DNA of 64,000 nt from Teredinibacter waterburyi (GTDB taxonomy: Bacteria > Pseudomonadota > Gammaproteobacteria > Pseudomonadales > Cellvibrionaceae): assembly GCF_001922985.1 (NCBI RefSeq), contig NZ_MRUH01000045.1, positions 62,001-126,000 on the forward strand, given 5' to 3'. The translations under genes and the position numbers were made by a program. Positions 45,851 through 55,700 of the stretch are shown here, piece by piece. The notes beneath the pieces were generated by a model. It saw only the letters and a list, made by a program, of their open reading frames with translations. It made no database searches and was not told the DNA's origin. The stretch's first letter is position 1. The number at the start of each line of letters is the position of its first letter.

Positions 45851-47473
45851 ATGGCTACACAATTAGACCTCAGTAAATATGGTATTCACGATGTCAGCGA
45901 GATTGTTTACAACCCTTCTTATGACACGTTGTTTGAAGAAGAAACACGTTCAGATCTTAAAGGCTATGAGAAAGGTGTTGTAACAGAATTAGGTGCGGTA
46001 AATGTTAGCACTGGGATTTTTACCGGACGTTCTCCAAAAGACAAGTTCATTGTTCTCGATGATGTTAGTCGTGAACATTTGTGGTGGGATTCTAATATTG
46101 CCCACAACGATAACAAACCCGTTACACCAGAAGTTTGGAAAGATTTAAAAGCACTTGTTGGCGAGCAGCTATCTAAGAAGCGGTTATTTGTTGTCGATGC
46201 GTTTTGCGGTGCGAACGAAAACTCTCGTATGAAAGTGCGTTTTATTGTTGAAGTTGCATGGCAAGCGCACTTTGTTACCAATATGTTTATTCGTCCTAGC
46301 GCAAAAGAGCTAGCTGAGTTTGGCGAGCCAGATTTTGTTGTTATGAATGGCTCTAAAACGTCTAACAAAAAGTGGAAAGAGCACGGCATGAATTCCGAAG
46401 TGTTTACGGTGTTTAACATGACCGAACGCATGCAGGTTATCGGCGGAACTTGGTATGGCGGTGAAATGAAAAAAGGTATGTTCGCAATGATGAACTACTA
46501 CCTACCTTTGAATCATATGGCTTCCATGCACTGCTCTGCGAATGTTGGCGAAAAAGGTGACGTTGCAATTTTCTTCGGGCTTTCTGGTACCGGTAAAACC
46601 ACCTTATCTACGGATGCGAAACGCCAGCTAATTGGCGATGATGAGCACGGCTGGGATGAGCATGGTATTTTCAACTTTGAAGGTGGTTGTTATGCGAAAA
46701 CCATCGACTTAGACCCTGAAAGTGAACCTGACATTTACAAGGCGATTAGGCGTGATGCGCTGCTGGAAAATGTAACCGTTGATGCAGCCGGTAAAATTGA
46801 TTTTGGCGACCATTCCATCACTGAAAACACTCGAGTCAGCTATCCAATTTATCATATTGATAATATTGTTAAGCCTATCTCTAGAGCGGGGCATGCGAAG
46901 AAAGTGATCTTCTTAACGGCAGATGCCTTCGGTGTGTTGCCTCCAGTTTCAAAGTTAACCCCAGACCAAACTAAGTATCACTTCCTGTCTGGTTTTACAG
47001 CGAAATTGGCCGGTACAGAGCGCGGTATTACTGAACCTACGCCTACTTTTTCTGCTTGTTTTGGCAAGGCGTTCTTGACCCTTCACCCTGTGAAGTATGG
47101 TGCAGAGTTAGTCGCAAAGATGGAAGCCGTGGGTGCCACTGCCTATTTAGTTAACACCGGCTGGAACGGTACCGGCAAACGTATTTCCATTAAAGATACG
47201 CGCGGTATTATCGATGCAATTTTGGATGGCTCTGTCGATAATGTTCCAACTCAGACAATTCCAGTTTTCAATTTGGAAGTGCCTACAGAGTTACCTGGCG
47301 TAGCGACCAACATTTTGGACCCAAGAGATACCTATGTCGATGCTGGTGAATGGCAAGTAAAGGCCGAGAAATTAGCTGACTTGTTTATCAAAAACTTTGA
47401 AAAGTTCACTGATAATGACGACGGTAAGGCTTTGGTTGCCTCAGGCCCTCAATTGGCGGCCGAGCCAGCATAG
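45851..47473 (+). CDS. pckA: Phosphoenolpyruvate carboxykinase (ATP)
   Basis: 540 residues, the bacterial ATP-dependent length. The P-loop is [16 protein letters not shown] with the kinase metal site GDDEHGW, and the substrate-binding [13 protein letters not shown] and [10 protein letters not shown] are present. It converts oxaloacetate to PEP in gluconeogenesis, as needed for growth on acetate or organic acids. It is bounded by a strong terminator. Confidence 0.97.
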   Translation: MATQLDLSKYGIHDVSEIVYNPSYDTLFEEETRSDLKGYEKGVVTELGAVNVSTGIFTGRSPKDKFIVLDDVSREHLWWDSNIAHNDNKPVTPEVWKDLKALVGEQLSKKRLFVVDAFCGANENSRMKVRFIVEVAWQAHFVTNMFIRPSAKELAEFGEPDFVVMNGSKTSNKKWKEHGMNSEVFTVFNMTERMQVIGGTWYGGEMKKGMFAMMNYYLPLNHMASMHCSANVGEKGDVAIFFGLSGTGKTTLSTDAKRQLIGDDEHGWDEHGIFNFEGGCYAKTIDLDPESEPDIYKAIRRDALLENVTVDAAGKIDFGDHSITENTRVSYPIYHIDNIVKPISRAGHAKKVIFLTADAFGVLPPVSKLTPDQTKYHFLSGFTAKLAGTERGITEPTPTFSACFGKAFLTLHPVKYGAELVAKMEAVGATAYLVNTGWNGTGKRISIKDTRGIIDAILDGSVDNVPTQTIPVFNLEVPTELPGVATNILDPRDTYVDAGEWQVKAEKLADLFIKNFEKFTDNDDGKALVASGPQLAAEPA

Positions 47474-47531
47474 TAAATGTAGAACCAAGCGGATGCCCCA
47501 CGAACTTAAATAAATGGGTCACCCCATAAAT

Positions 47532-47571
47532 AAAAACCCCTCAGTTCACGTCCGAACTGAGGGGTTTTTTT
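47532..47571. terminator. Bidirectional terminator between pckA and a GH9 gene
   Basis: AAAAACCCCTCAGTTC and GAACTGAGGGGTTTTTT form a long perfect stem with a 6-base loop. A and T runs on both sides allow it to serve both convergent genes. Confidence 0.95.
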
Positions 47572-47595
47572 ACGTTAACGTTTTATCAAAAGGTA

Positions 47596-49431
47596 TTAAA
47601 TTTCATTTCCTAAGTCGTGTTGAAATGCCGCTATCCACATTAGTGCAGAGTTCCAGTTAACGGTAATTTCATTGGTCGACCAAGAGTGAATGTTGTCTAG
47701 AAAGCACTTAGCCGGTGTTGTAGGGCAGTCTGGAATTTGTGCCTTGGCTACCGGATCTTGAATGCCGCTATTTGGGCCACCAGACAGCGCTCCAGGTGGC
47801 ACCCAAGGATAGCTGGCATCAATTGCACCAGCCCAAAAGCGGTGGTGTGGTTGGGCTAAGCTGTTTTCGCCGTGACCGGAAATATAGGAGAACGACATAG
47901 GGTTGTTGCCGAACAGGTAGTTCATTGATGCGGTAAAGGCATTGGCGTAACGCGCCTTGCCGGTAAAGCCGTAGACGTGGCCCAACAAAATCATTTTGTT
48001 GGCAACAATATTGTTCGATCCCCAAACGTAATCTTGTGGTGTGGAAGGCACAAGGTAGCCGGTGTCCTTAATAGTTTCGACGTAGCCATCGGCAATTTTT
48101 CGCAACTGCTTCCGTGCTTTTTTAACGATTGATTTGTCCACTTCCCCGTAAGGCACTGCAAGACTCATGAGTGCTGGTAAGTCGGTGTCGGCCCAGGCCC
48201 AGTCGTTTGAATTGACCGTGTAATTTTCCACCCTTGGTAGATATTGTTTGTCGCCCGTAGTTAACAGCAATTCTGTGGCGGCCCAAAAAAACTCATCGTC
48301 CGCATTACCGTCGCCATAAGCGCCACCGCCTTTATCGTTGCCAAACAGGTAAAAGTCACTGGGGTTCGCCAGCGCAGCTTGCCAGGCTGTAGTCGCCGCG
48401 GTTAAACACTGGTTGGCGAAATCTTTATCGATGTCGCGATAGAGTCGAGCGGCCTTAGCCGCGGCCGCTGCAAGGTTGAGCGTAGCGGTAACACTTGGAC
48501 GTACCAGCGCTCGTTTATGTTTGTCCATGTGTGGCGCTAGTGGCAGTTGCGTCCAGCCAATATCGTGTAGCTTGTGATGTACCATGCCAGCTTTGGGATG
48601 ACCGGCAGGGATTTGCATGGCCATCAAAAATTCGAGTTGCCAGCGGGCTTCATCCAAAAGGTCGGAAGTGCCGTTGCCACTCTCGGGAATATTAAAAGTA
48701 TTGTCGGCGAGCTTGGCCAATTGCTTTTTATTCGCGCGCTTTGCTTTCGCGGACCACTCATAAATATCGAGAACTTTCCACGCAGAAATACCACCGTTAA
48801 CCACGTACTTGCCGTGATCTCCGGCATCGTACCAGCCTTTTACCGGGCTCAAGTTGTAGTCACATTCTGTTCCCGGCCAGCAGGTAACGTTGAAATCGCC
48901 GGTATTAACGCCTTTATTTAGGTGTCCTGCGGGGCGAGCCCATTTTTTGTCGGCGGCGTAGCTACCAAGGCCGCCGCCAGTGTATTCGGTTTTAATCTCG
49001 ATACCCGCGCGGTTGTGGTAAAAATAGCGCGACGCATCGTAGAAAATGGGCAAGTAAAGATCATTGCCGATTGCGAAGCTATAACTGCGGTCACCCTCCA
49101 GTACCAGGGTGTATCCGCTGCCTTCTGTTTTGAATTTAGAGAAGTTGATGTGATGAACCGTATCGCCCGATGCGGCATCAGAGCCCTGTGGTTTAGTCTT
49201 GCCTTTGATTAAGGTTTTTCCGTTCTGCTGCAGTTCCCACTTTAGTGAGGCCGTTGCACTCGTTTTGTAAGTTGCGACTTTTTTACTAGCTGTAGGATAG
49301 CCAACTTGATTGACCCTGGGGTTGCCCATTTCGGCAGCGGCGGGCGTGGCGATGTAGAGTGCAATTAACACCAGCGCAGCGCTACTGAATCTGCGAGCGA
49401 ATTGTCTGGATAAAATTGAAAGTGATGGCAT
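47596..49431 (-). CDS. GH9 cellulase without carbohydrate-binding module
   Basis: 611 residues. A signal peptide (about 1-33, cleaved after AAA) is followed by an Ig-like CelD_N domain (about 35-120; [11 protein letters not shown]) and a GH9 (alpha/alpha)6 catalytic domain. [12 protein letters not shown] at 199-210 supplies Asp 202 and Asp 205. PHHRFWAG is the substrate-cleft His motif, and the catalytic acid is Glu 588 in STNEITVNWN. All key residues are present. Beta-1,4-glucan endo- or processive cleavage is likely. It is a paralogue of the next gene, lacking its linkers and CBM10s. A good AGGAG precedes the ATG. Confidence 0.92.
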   Translation of the reverse strand: MPSLSILSRQFARRFSSAALVLIALYIATPAAAEMGNPRVNQVGYPTASKKVATYKTSATASLKWELQQNGKTLIKGKTKPQGSDAASGDTVHHINFSKFKTEGSGYTLVLEGDRSYSFAIGNDLYLPIFYDASRYFYHNRAGIEIKTEYTGGGLGSYAADKKWARPAGHLNKGVNTGDFNVTCWPGTECDYNLSPVKGWYDAGDHGKYVVNGGISAWKVLDIYEWSAKAKRANKKQLAKLADNTFNIPESGNGTSDLLDEARWQLEFLMAMQIPAGHPKAGMVHHKLHDIGWTQLPLAPHMDKHKRALVRPSVTATLNLAAAAAKAARLYRDIDKDFANQCLTAATTAWQAALANPSDFYLFGNDKGGGAYGDGNADDEFFWAATELLLTTGDKQYLPRVENYTVNSNDWAWADTDLPALMSLAVPYGEVDKSIVKKARKQLRKIADGYVETIKDTGYLVPSTPQDYVWGSNNIVANKMILLGHVYGFTGKARYANAFTASMNYLFGNNPMSFSYISGHGENSLAQPHHRFWAGAIDASYPWVPPGALSGGPNSGIQDPVAKAQIPDCPTTPAKCFLDNIHSWSTNEITVNWNSALMWIAAFQHDLGNEI

Positions 49432-49613
49432 GGAGGGCTCCTGCTGGGCTTTGATGGTTGTTTCCCCAACGTTTTTTGTTTTTCTGGTTCGTACCCAGCG
49501 CTCAGATGAGGCGGGGGCACTATTCTAGCACCTGAAAAGTTAAGGCGAGGGGGGCAGAATGGTAGCAGTATTTGCGAGCGATTTCCCTAAGTGGAGTTTG
49601 CGGCTTCCAGATA

Positions 49614-49650
49614 TAAAAAAACCTAACGCCATATTGCAGGCGTTAGGTTT
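49614..49650 (-). terminator. Terminator of the GH9-CBM10 gene
   Basis: On the minus strand, AACCTAACGCC and GGCGTTAGGTT pair around an 8-base loop, followed by a T run (plus-strand As from 49614). It isolates this gene from the downstream GH9 gene. Confidence 0.9.
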
Positions 49651-49666
49651 GGGAGGCACTTCTACT

Positions 49667-49693
49667 GCGGTAGTTACTTAGGATAACTACCGC
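49667..49693. repeat. Perfect 10-bp stem hairpin after the GH9-CBM10 stop
   Basis: GCGGTAGTTA at 49667-49676 and TAACTACCGC at 49684-49693 enclose a 7-base loop. It has no T run and precedes the real terminator in the transcript, so it may protect the mRNA 3' end. Confidence 0.6.
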
Positions 49694-49704
49694 TAGTTTT
49701 GGGG

Positions 49705-52233
49705 TTAGTTTACTACTCTGTCACCGCAAGCGGAGCGCGAGATACAGGTTTGATTGTTCTCGTTGCCCCAGCCAGAGCTGGTGTTCTGGCAAATGGCAAC
49801 GTTCCATCCGTACCAGTTACAAGTGCCACCACCACCGGATGAGCTCGAACTTGATGACGAGCTGCTAGACGACGAGCTTGAGCTGCTACTCGAAGAAGAG
49901 CTGCTCGAGGATGAACTGCTACTCGACGAAGAGCTCGAAGATGAACTACTGCTCGAGGAAGAGCTTGAAGACGAACTGCTCGAAGATGAGCTACTACTAG
50001 ACGACGAGCTGCTTGAACTGGACGAAGAGCTACTACTTGATGACGAGCTGCTCGACGATGAACTGGAGCCAGAACAGCTGCTCACCACTCCACCACTGCC
50101 ACTTTGGCTTTCACAGGTCGTACGGCCAATACAGCTTTGGTTATTTTCCCAGCCCCAACCGCTGCTCTGATTTACGCATAACGGGCGAGGGTCGTCTTGG
50201 TACCATTTACACTGCTCGGTACAGTTGCCACCGCTACTGCTTGAACTCGATGAACTGCTAGAGCTCGATGAGCTACTTGAGCTACTTGAGCTAGACGAGC
50301 TAGACGAGCTAGACGAGCTAGACGAACTAGACGAACTGCTAGAGCTACTTGAACTAGAGCTACTTGAACTGGAGCTAGAAGAGCTCGATGAGGAGCTTGA
50401 ACCGCTATTACTAGCTAAATCGTGTTGGTAGGCGACTACCCAAGCCAAGGCGGAATTCCAGTTAATGGTGATCTCATTCGTAGACCACGCATTTATGTCA
50501 TCGATAAAGCACTTAGCCGGCGTACTGCCACAGCCGCTTAACGCTGCCGCTGCGGTGTCGTCTTGTAGGCCGTCATTCGGTCCACCAGAGAGTGCACCGG
50601 GCGGCGCCCAAGGATAGCTACCGCTTAGAGCGCCTGCCCAGAAGCGGTGATGTGGTTGTTTAACGGGGTTCTCACCGTGACCGGTAACGTAAGAAATGGA
50701 TAGGGTATTGTTACCAAATAAATAGTTCATTGATTTGGAGAAGGCTTCAGCATAGCGGCTGTCGCCACTAAAGTCGTAAGCATGACCCAGCAAAATCATT
50801 TTGTTAGCAACAATGTTATTAGAACCCCAATAGTACTCAGTCTCATCGTTAGGAACGAAGTAGCCGGTGCTATTAATTGTCGCTACATAGGCGTCGGCAA
50901 TTTCTAGCAGTTTGTTGCGTGCCATGCTGCGCAGGTCTGAATCCATAGATTCATAGGGCGCGGCTAAGGTCATCAAGGCTGGCAGGGCTGTGTCTGGCCA
51001 GGCCCAATCGGTCGCTTCTACTGTATAGCTAGTAAGCGTGGGCTTATATTTAGCATCGCCCGTTGCCAGATAGAGTTCTGCTGCGGCCCAAAAAAACTCG
51101 TCGGAAGGATCGCTGTCACCGTAGGCGCCGCCACCATTATCACTGCCGCCGGTATAGGTGGCATTAGAATTTTGTTGAGCGGCGTCCCACGCTTTTTCGG
51201 CCGCCGTTAAACAGCTAGCAGCAAAAGCGTTGTCGATACCTTGAAACAGGTGCGCACATTTTGCGCCGACTGCGGCTAGGTTTAATGTAGCCGTTACGCT
51301 TGGTTGCACTAGCGCACGCTCGTTGCTGTCTTCGTGCGGAGCAAGTGGTAAACCGGTCCAGCCAACGTCGTGTAGCTTATGGTGAACCATGCCTGCATTG
51401 GCTTGGCCATCGGGTACTTGCATGGCAATCATAAATTCTAAATGCCAACGTGCTTCGTCGAGAAGATCGGAAACGTTGTTATTGCTTTCTGGAATATTCA
51501 GTGCGCCGTCATCAATAATAATGCCCTTCGCTGCACTGGAGCCCGCGCCTGCGGTTCGGCTGTAGAGATCCAATAGTTTCCAAACCGAAATTCCGCCATT
51601 CACAACATATTTGCCGTGATCACCAGCGTCATACCAGCCTTTAATGGCATCGAGTGTGTAGTTACAGCTATCGCCCGACCAGCAGCCAACATTGTAATCG
51701 CCGCGATTTGAGTCGTTGTTGATATGTCCTGCTGGTCTTGCCCATTGGCTATTGGCGCTGTAACTACTGTTACCGCCACCGGTGTATTGGGTTTCGATCT
51801 GGATGCCGGAACGATTGTGATAAAAATAACGCATCGCATCGGTATAAATAGGGCTGTAAATATTGCTGTTGATATCGAATGGGTAACTTTCGTCACCACC
51901 AATATGCAATGTATAGCCGCTGCCCGTGGTGGCGATGCTGCTGAAGTCTATTTGTTGGATGTTATCGCCAGACGCGGCGTCTACACCGCGAGGATTGGTG
52001 GTGCCACTCGCAATTACACTGCCGTTCTGGCGCAATTCCCAGGTGCTGGCGGTATTGCTGCTGGCAGCGTAGCTCGCTACTTTCACACCATTGGCAACAT
52101 AGCCAACTTGGTTTACACGAGGGTTACCCACTTCGGCAAAGCCGGTGAGCGGGAGAGATGCAGCAAGAATTAAGCTTGATGTCGTTAGACAACGTTTGGC
52201 GAACTGACCAACGGACCGTTTGGTTAAGGTCAT
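49705..52233 (-). CDS. Modular cellulase GH9-CBM10-CBM10 with polyserine linkers
   Basis: About 842 residues from the ATG at 52233, which has GGAG upstream; a longer frame starts at 52281. A signal peptide ends at LTGFA. Next come an Ig-like CelD_N domain ([11 protein letters not shown]) and a GH9 catalytic domain with [20 protein letters not shown] and [10 protein letters not shown], all catalytic residues intact. A linker of 56 Ser leads to a first CBM10 (50068-50232), then 77 Ser, then a C-terminal CBM10 (49705-49836) with [19 protein letters not shown]10 binds crystalline cellulose. A secreted cellulase, paralogous to the neighbouring bare GH9. Confidence 0.93.
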   Translation of the reverse strand: MTLTKRSVGQFAKRCLTTSSLILAASLPLTGFAEVGNPRVNQVGYVANGVKVASYAASSNTASTWELRQNGSVIASGTTNPRGVDAASGDNIQQIDFSSIATTGSGYTLHIGGDESYPFDINSNIYSPIYTDAMRYFYHNRSGIQIETQYTGGGNSSYSANSQWARPAGHINNDSNRGDYNVGCWSGDSCNYTLDAIKGWYDAGDHGKYVVNGGISVWKLLDLYSRTAGAGSSAAKGIIIDDGALNIPESNNNVSDLLDEARWHLEFMIAMQVPDGQANAGMVHHKLHDVGWTGLPLAPHEDSNERALVQPSVTATLNLAAVGAKCAHLFQGIDNAFAASCLTAAEKAWDAAQQNSNATYTGGSDNGGGAYGDSDPSDEFFWAAAELYLATGDAKYKPTLTSYTVEATDWAWPDTALPALMTLAAPYESMDSDLRSMARNKLLEIADAYVATINSTGYFVPNDETEYYWGSNNIVANKMILLGHAYDFSGDSRYAEAFSKSMNYLFGNNTLSISYVTGHGENPVKQPHHRFWAGALSGSYPWAPPGALSGGPNDGLQDDTAAAALSGCGSTPAKCFIDDINAWSTNEITINWNSALAWVVAYQHDLASNSGSSSSSSSSSSSSSSSSSSSSSSSSSSSSSSSSSSSSSSSSSSSSSSSSSSSSSSSSGGNCTEQCKWYQDDPRPLCVNQSSGWGWENNQSCIGRTTCESQSGSGGVVSSCSGSSSSSSSSSSSSSSSSSSSSSSSSSSSSSSSSSSSSSSSSSSSSSSSSSSSSSSSSSSSSSSSSSSSSSSSSSSSSSGGGGTCNWYGWNVAICQNTSSGWGNENNQTCISRSACGDRVVN
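49837..50067 (-). repeat. 77-residue pure polyserine linker
   Basis: Every codon in this stretch on the minus strand is Ser. AGY and TCN codons alternate in short blocks and all six codons are used, so there is little perfect nucleotide repetition. It joins the two CBM10 modules of the GH9 enzyme. Confidence 0.95.
50233..50400 (-). repeat. 56-residue polyserine linker with tandem 9-mers
   Basis: Joins the GH9 domain to the first CBM10. At 50288-50332 the plus strand shows four exact copies of GAGCTAGAC and a fifth with one change; on the coding strand this is the three-codon unit TCT-AGC-TCG. This indicates recent in-frame expansion. Confidence 0.95.
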
Positions 52234-53167
52234 GGGGTGCTCCTTGTTTATAACACTGTAAAAGTGATAGTTAATTAACATCTATAGGGATGCCAAAAAT
52301 AGGGAAAGCTAAATGAAGAAACTAAATGAATAGGTTACAGCGAACTTCTTTTCTGGAATTACAGAGTCGGTAATTACGGCAACCGAGATTTGGGCGCTAA
52401 ATCTACGTACAACATTTACGTACTGCACTTAGACGCTACATATAGGTAATACGCATGCTTGAGGTTTATTAGAGTTGTCCTCAAAGTCGCTGGGATACTA
52501 GCAGCTAGGTACAGGGATTACAGTAAAAAGCCGCCGCTTTTTTTACGAATTGAGAAGAGCTGCGCTAAATTAGGCGCGCGATCTTCACCATTTGTGAAGT
52601 GCCTTTTAGTGACGGGACGTGTAGCTTCTCTTAATTTTACAGAAAGTTTTATGGCGCGATTAAATGCCAACTGCTTATGTTTTTACTCTTTCAAGTCCAT
52701 TGTGTTTTCGCAATAGCGTTATCGTCGTTTCACTTAATATTTTTACATCTTGCTAGTTTTATTTGTCCGATTTATTGCCATCTAAACTTAATCCTGTAGT
52801 TCAGTACGCGTTGCTTTGCGGAACACCGGTTACCAATATTTTCGCCTTTCATACCATTAAATCCTTGCTGTGAATCAGGACATTAAGCTGCGGCGTCACA
52901 TCTTTGATGTTTAGGCCTCACCAGATCGTTTATTTTTCGCCATTACTTCTACCAATTCACCCCGAAGCCCGCTCGCGAAATTGAGTCATTCGCTGTAATT
53001 AGAGGTTGACATTAAATCTATATCTAAATGATAATGATTCGTAGTTGCCTTTGTTGGGATTGCAAAAGCCCTTTAATTGGTACGCAAACTATCGCCTAGC
53101 GCCGATGCGCTAATGCCAATACGGCTGGGTGAGAAAGTACACACAGGTATAAGAGGCAGAAGTATAA
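52234..53167. other. 934-base intergenic region between cellulase and iron loci
   Basis: A/T-rich. Near the cellulase side two TACGTA hexamers lie 13 bases apart (52404-52409 and 52417-52422). The right end carries the exbB promoter and Fur-like box, listed separately. An 85-codon frame at 52459 lacks a ribosome binding site and a protein-like composition. No RNA gene was recognised. Confidence 0.5.
53006..53043 (+). promoter_or_regulatory. Promoter of the exbB-tonB-receptor locus overlapped by a Fur-like box
   Basis: TTGACA at 53006-53011 and TGATAA/GATAAT at 53029-53035 (spacer 17 or 18) form a promoter. The -10 lies inside AAATGATAATGATTCG, which matches 12 of 19 positions of the consensus Fur box, with 9 of 10 in its right-centre part. 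Iron-loaded Fur bound here would block RNA polymerase, which fits the downstream iron-uptake genes. The first start codon is about 130 bases downstream. Confidence 0.65.
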
Positions 53168-53890
53168 ATGGCCAAGAATCTATTGGAATTGGTAGTGATG
53201 GGCGGGCCGGTGGTGTGGATCCTCGGTATTTTCTCGTTAGTAGCGACCACTGTTGCATTGCTGAAGATCTGGCAGTTTTGGCGTCAGGGTACGTTAAGCC
53301 CAGCACTTATACGACGCGCGTTGGAGCAGCTAAGTACAGACTCCGAGCTAAAAGGTCAGTCTGGAATAAGCACGCAAGTGGCTGGTAAAGCTCAAGCGTT
53401 GCTGTTGTTACAGGGGCAGGCCTGCGTGCAAGCAAAATTATTAGTAGCGGGTTTAAATTTGTTTGAAAGCAGCCCGATGACCCACGCGGATATTAAGACG
53501 GAATTAGGCCGACGTGCAGCCGAGGCCATTACTGAAAAGGCGAGCTATCTGCGAGTGCTCGAAGTGATCGCTACGCTAGCACCTTTGTTGGGATTGTTTG
53601 GCACCGTACTCGGCATGATTGGCGCATTCCAAGCAATGGAGGCCGCAGGCTCACAGGTTAACCCCGCCGTTTTGTCTGGTGGTATTTGGCAGGCCTTATT
53701 AACTACGGCAGTTGGCTTGGCGGTCGCGATCCCATGTTCCTTAGTGCACAGCTGGTTAGAGCGGCAGGTAGAAGTTACCGCGTCCAACTTAGAAAACAAT
53801 CTTCAGCATCTATTTACGATTCAGGCACAGGGCGTCGGAGCGATAAATCGTGGCAACTATAAAGCACTCAATCAAGAAAATATGCAATGA
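53168..53890 (+). CDS. exbB: ExbB-type proton channel protein
   Basis: 240 residues of the MotA/TolQ/ExbB family with three membrane segments: about 10-30 (VVWILGIFSLVATTVALL) and the conserved pair at about 120-150 and 170-190 (LEVIATLAPLLGLFGTVLGMIGAFQ and LLTTAVGLAVAIPCSLVHSWL). Forms the pentameric channel that powers TonB. No long periplasmic N-terminal extension. It overlaps exbD by 4 bases (ATGA). Confidence 0.93.
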   Translation: MAKNLLELVVMGGPVVWILGIFSLVATTVALLKIWQFWRQGTLSPALIRRALEQLSTDSELKGQSGISTQVAGKAQALLLLQGQACVQAKLLVAGLNLFESSPMTHADIKTELGRRAAEAITEKASYLRVLEVIATLAPLLGLFGTVLGMIGAFQAMEAAGSQVNPAVLSGGIWQALLTTAVGLAVAIPCSLVHSWLERQVEVTASNLENNLQHLFTIQAQGVGAINRGNYKALNQENMQ

Positions 53891-54315
53891 GTGCCGCGCG
53901 TTTATACCAGCCGAGACGACGCAAATTAAGTCTTACGGCGCTAATTGATGTGGTTTTCATTTTGTTGATGTTTTTTATGTTGACCTCGTCGTTCGATCAA
54001 TGGCGAGCCGTCGATCTACAGACAGAGCCTAAGAGCAGCGCTACTAACCAAAAAAATTTGCAGCAGGATGCGCAGTATTTATATCTGAGCGCTACCGGAG
54101 ACTTACAGCTACGCGAAGCCGAAGCGGTTAAGGCATCAATCACGTCCTTGACGCCGCTGCTCAATCTTATCGATGGCAAACGTCCGCTGATATTGCTACC
54201 AGAAGAAACCGCGCGTGTTCAGCTACTAGTAATGGCTTTAGATGAATTCAAAAACGCAGGCTTAAGCCGCGTAACACTCGGCGAGGTGGTGCCTGCTAGT
54301 CGTGATGCTTATTAA
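53887..54315 (+). CDS. exbD: ExbD biopolymer transport protein, copy 1 (Asp present)
   Basis: 142 residues with one membrane helix near residues 16-37. The essential proton-carrying Asp is present as Asp 21 in TALIDVVFILLMFFML. The C-terminal periplasmic domain has the usual ExbD/TolR pattern. It partners ExbB and TonB. An 85-base gap with an 18-bp palindrome separates it from a second exbD. Confidence 0.92.
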   Translation: MSAARLYQPRRRKLSLTALIDVVFILLMFFMLTSSFDQWRAVDLQTEPKSSATNQKNLQQDAQYLYLSATGDLQLREAEAVKASITSLTPLLNLIDGKRPLILLPEETARVQLLVMALDEFKNAGLSRVTLGEVVPASRDAY

Positions 54316-54358
54316 GGCCAGTTGTTTGAATAGGCTAGATGTAAAACGGTTGTATGAC

Positions 54359-54376
54359 ACACATTCGCGAATGTGT
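54359..54376. repeat. Perfect 18-bp palindrome between the two exbD genes
   Basis: ACACATTCGCGAATGTGT is fully self-complementary with no spacer. No T run follows, so it is not a typical terminator. It may be an operator for an internal promoter of exbD2-tonB-receptor. Confidence 0.6.
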
Positions 54377-54400
54377 TCAGCGTTAATTATAAGTAAGTGA

Positions 54401-54814
54401 ATGTTTATGAAATTGTTAGCCGTTAAGTCACGATCTGCAACTGACGACAATATGATCCCCTTGATCAATATTGTTTTCCTGTTGCTAATATTTTTCATGA
54501 TTGCAGGAAAAATTTCGAGCAGCGAAGCCGTTTATGTGGAGCCGCCGTTATCTAGCCGTGATACACCGCTTATAGAAAAGCCGCTGGTAGTTCTGGTAGA
54601 CGAAAATGGTGAGATTTCTATCGGCGGGGAGGCGATAGATATCGATGGCTTAGAACAACGGCTAAAAACAATTACACAAGAGGAAAAGTCTGACGTTAGC
54701 GTAAAAGCCGACAAAAACCTGAGTGTAAAAAAATTACAAATCGTGCTTCATAAATTACAGGCGCAAGGCGTAGCCAACATTACCCTATACGCGAAAGTCT
54801 CGGGGCGAAATTAA
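54401..54814 (+). CDS. ExbD-like protein, copy 2 (membrane Asp replaced by Asn)
   Basis: 137 residues with the ExbD architecture, one membrane helix (MIPLINIVFLLLIFFMIAG) and a periplasmic domain. At the position of the conserved proton-carrying Asp it has Asn 23 (codon AAT), so it probably cannot carry protons by itself. It may form a mixed dimer with copy 1. The ATG at 54401 or 54407 may be the start. It abuts tonB directly. Confidence 0.88.
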   Translation: MFMKLLAVKSRSATDDNMIPLINIVFLLLIFFMIAGKISSSEAVYVEPPLSSRDTPLIEKPLVVLVDENGEISIGGEAIDIDGLEQRLKTITQEEKSDVSVKADKNLSVKKLQIVLHKLQAQGVANITLYAKVSGRN

Positions 54815-55675
54815 ATGCGCGCTAAGCATTGGTTGTTGGCTGGGTTGGCTGCCGTGATACTGCACGGAACGGTGTTAGCAGGGATATTGGCATTTGATCA
54901 TCGTACGCCGATAACCAGTGGCGCGCTCGACAGTGGCGAGCTAGGTGTACAGGTTGGTCTTGGCTTGCAGGGTTCCTACGCGGATAGCGTCGCACGAACA
55001 CCACCTGAAAATAATCCGCGACTAGAACCAGAGGTAGCGGAATTGCCAAAAGTTAAAGATCCCGTTACGCAGAAAGAAGAGGTCTTATTAGATAAAGAAC
55101 GCTCACTTATTAAAGCGGTGACGCCAAGACAAAAACCTGTGGACAAGATAAGTGCGAAAACAAAAAAAAATATGGATGCCGACTTTATCGAAAAGTCCTC
55201 CGTCACAGTAAAGTCAAATCAAGATAATGAGGTAAGCCAAAAGAAACCGGAACACTCCATAAATAAAAGTATTACTGACCGCAGCTCGACTAGCGAACAA
55301 CAGGCGGCGGTAGCAAGCAAGGCGATGATAAAGGCCAATGGTCGTAGCGCAGATAAAGCCACGGGCGGAAAAAAAGGCACAGTCAATCGTTACTTTGCAA
55401 AGCTTATGGCGGAGCTCAATAAACATAAAGAATATCCAGTAACACTTAAAAAAATGAAACGTCAGGGAGTTGTAACTTTACAGTTCTCGATTGACCGAAA
55501 CGGTGTAGTTACCCAAGCGAAGGTAACCAGCAGTTCGGGTTACAAGGGGTTGGATGATGCGGCTTTAGAAATGTTAGCCAAGGCCTCGCCATTACCCAAA
55601 ATACCCAAATCAATGCGGCAAGATAGTCTAACGCTTGCGATACCCATTGAATATTCGTTACTTACAAATCAATAG
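54815..55675 (+). CDS. tonB: TonB energy-transducing protein
   Basis: 286 residues. An N-terminal signal anchor ([23 protein letters not shown], about 5-27) carries the family His. A long charged Lys/Glu/Ser spacer, unusually poor in Pro-Glu and Pro-Lys repeats, leads to the C-terminal TonB domain (about 190-286) with the YP motif ([15 protein letters not shown]) and [23 protein letters not shown]. It transmits proton-motive energy to the receptor encoded next. Starts immediately after exbD2. Confidence 0.93.
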   Translation: MRAKHWLLAGLAAVILHGTVLAGILAFDHRTPITSGALDSGELGVQVGLGLQGSYADSVARTPPENNPRLEPEVAELPKVKDPVTQKEEVLLDKERSLIKAVTPRQKPVDKISAKTKKNMDADFIEKSSVTVKSNQDNEVSQKKPEHSINKSITDRSSTSEQQAAVASKAMIKANGRSADKATGGKKGTVNRYFAKLMAELNKHKEYPVTLKKMKRQGVVTLQFSIDRNGVVTQAKVTSSSGYKGLDDAALEMLAKASPLPKIPKSMRQDSLTLAIPIEYSLLTNQ

Positions 55676-55700
55676 AAATCATTAAATCTCAGGAGTGAAA

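Noticed and set aside
49837-50067. Polyserine linker taken as an assembly error or simple microsatellite
   Set aside because: Codons are strongly mixed and the frame stays open into an intact CBM10 with all its cysteines.
49754-50431. Plus-strand frames encoding long Leu/Glu/Asp-rich proteins opposite the GH9 polyserine linkers
   Set aside because: They are the antisense reading of Ser codons (for example GAG-CTC) and have no ribosome binding site. The same appears opposite every linker, including 62370-62675 and 63024-63248.
52404-52422. Two TACGTA hexamers 13 bases apart upstream of the GH9-CBM10 gene as a cellulase operator
   Set aside because: Too short and only one pair; no copy was noticed upstream of the other GH9 gene.
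52459-52716. 85-codon frame upstream of exbB
   Set aside because: Basic, irregular composition, no ribosome binding site, and no domain pattern.
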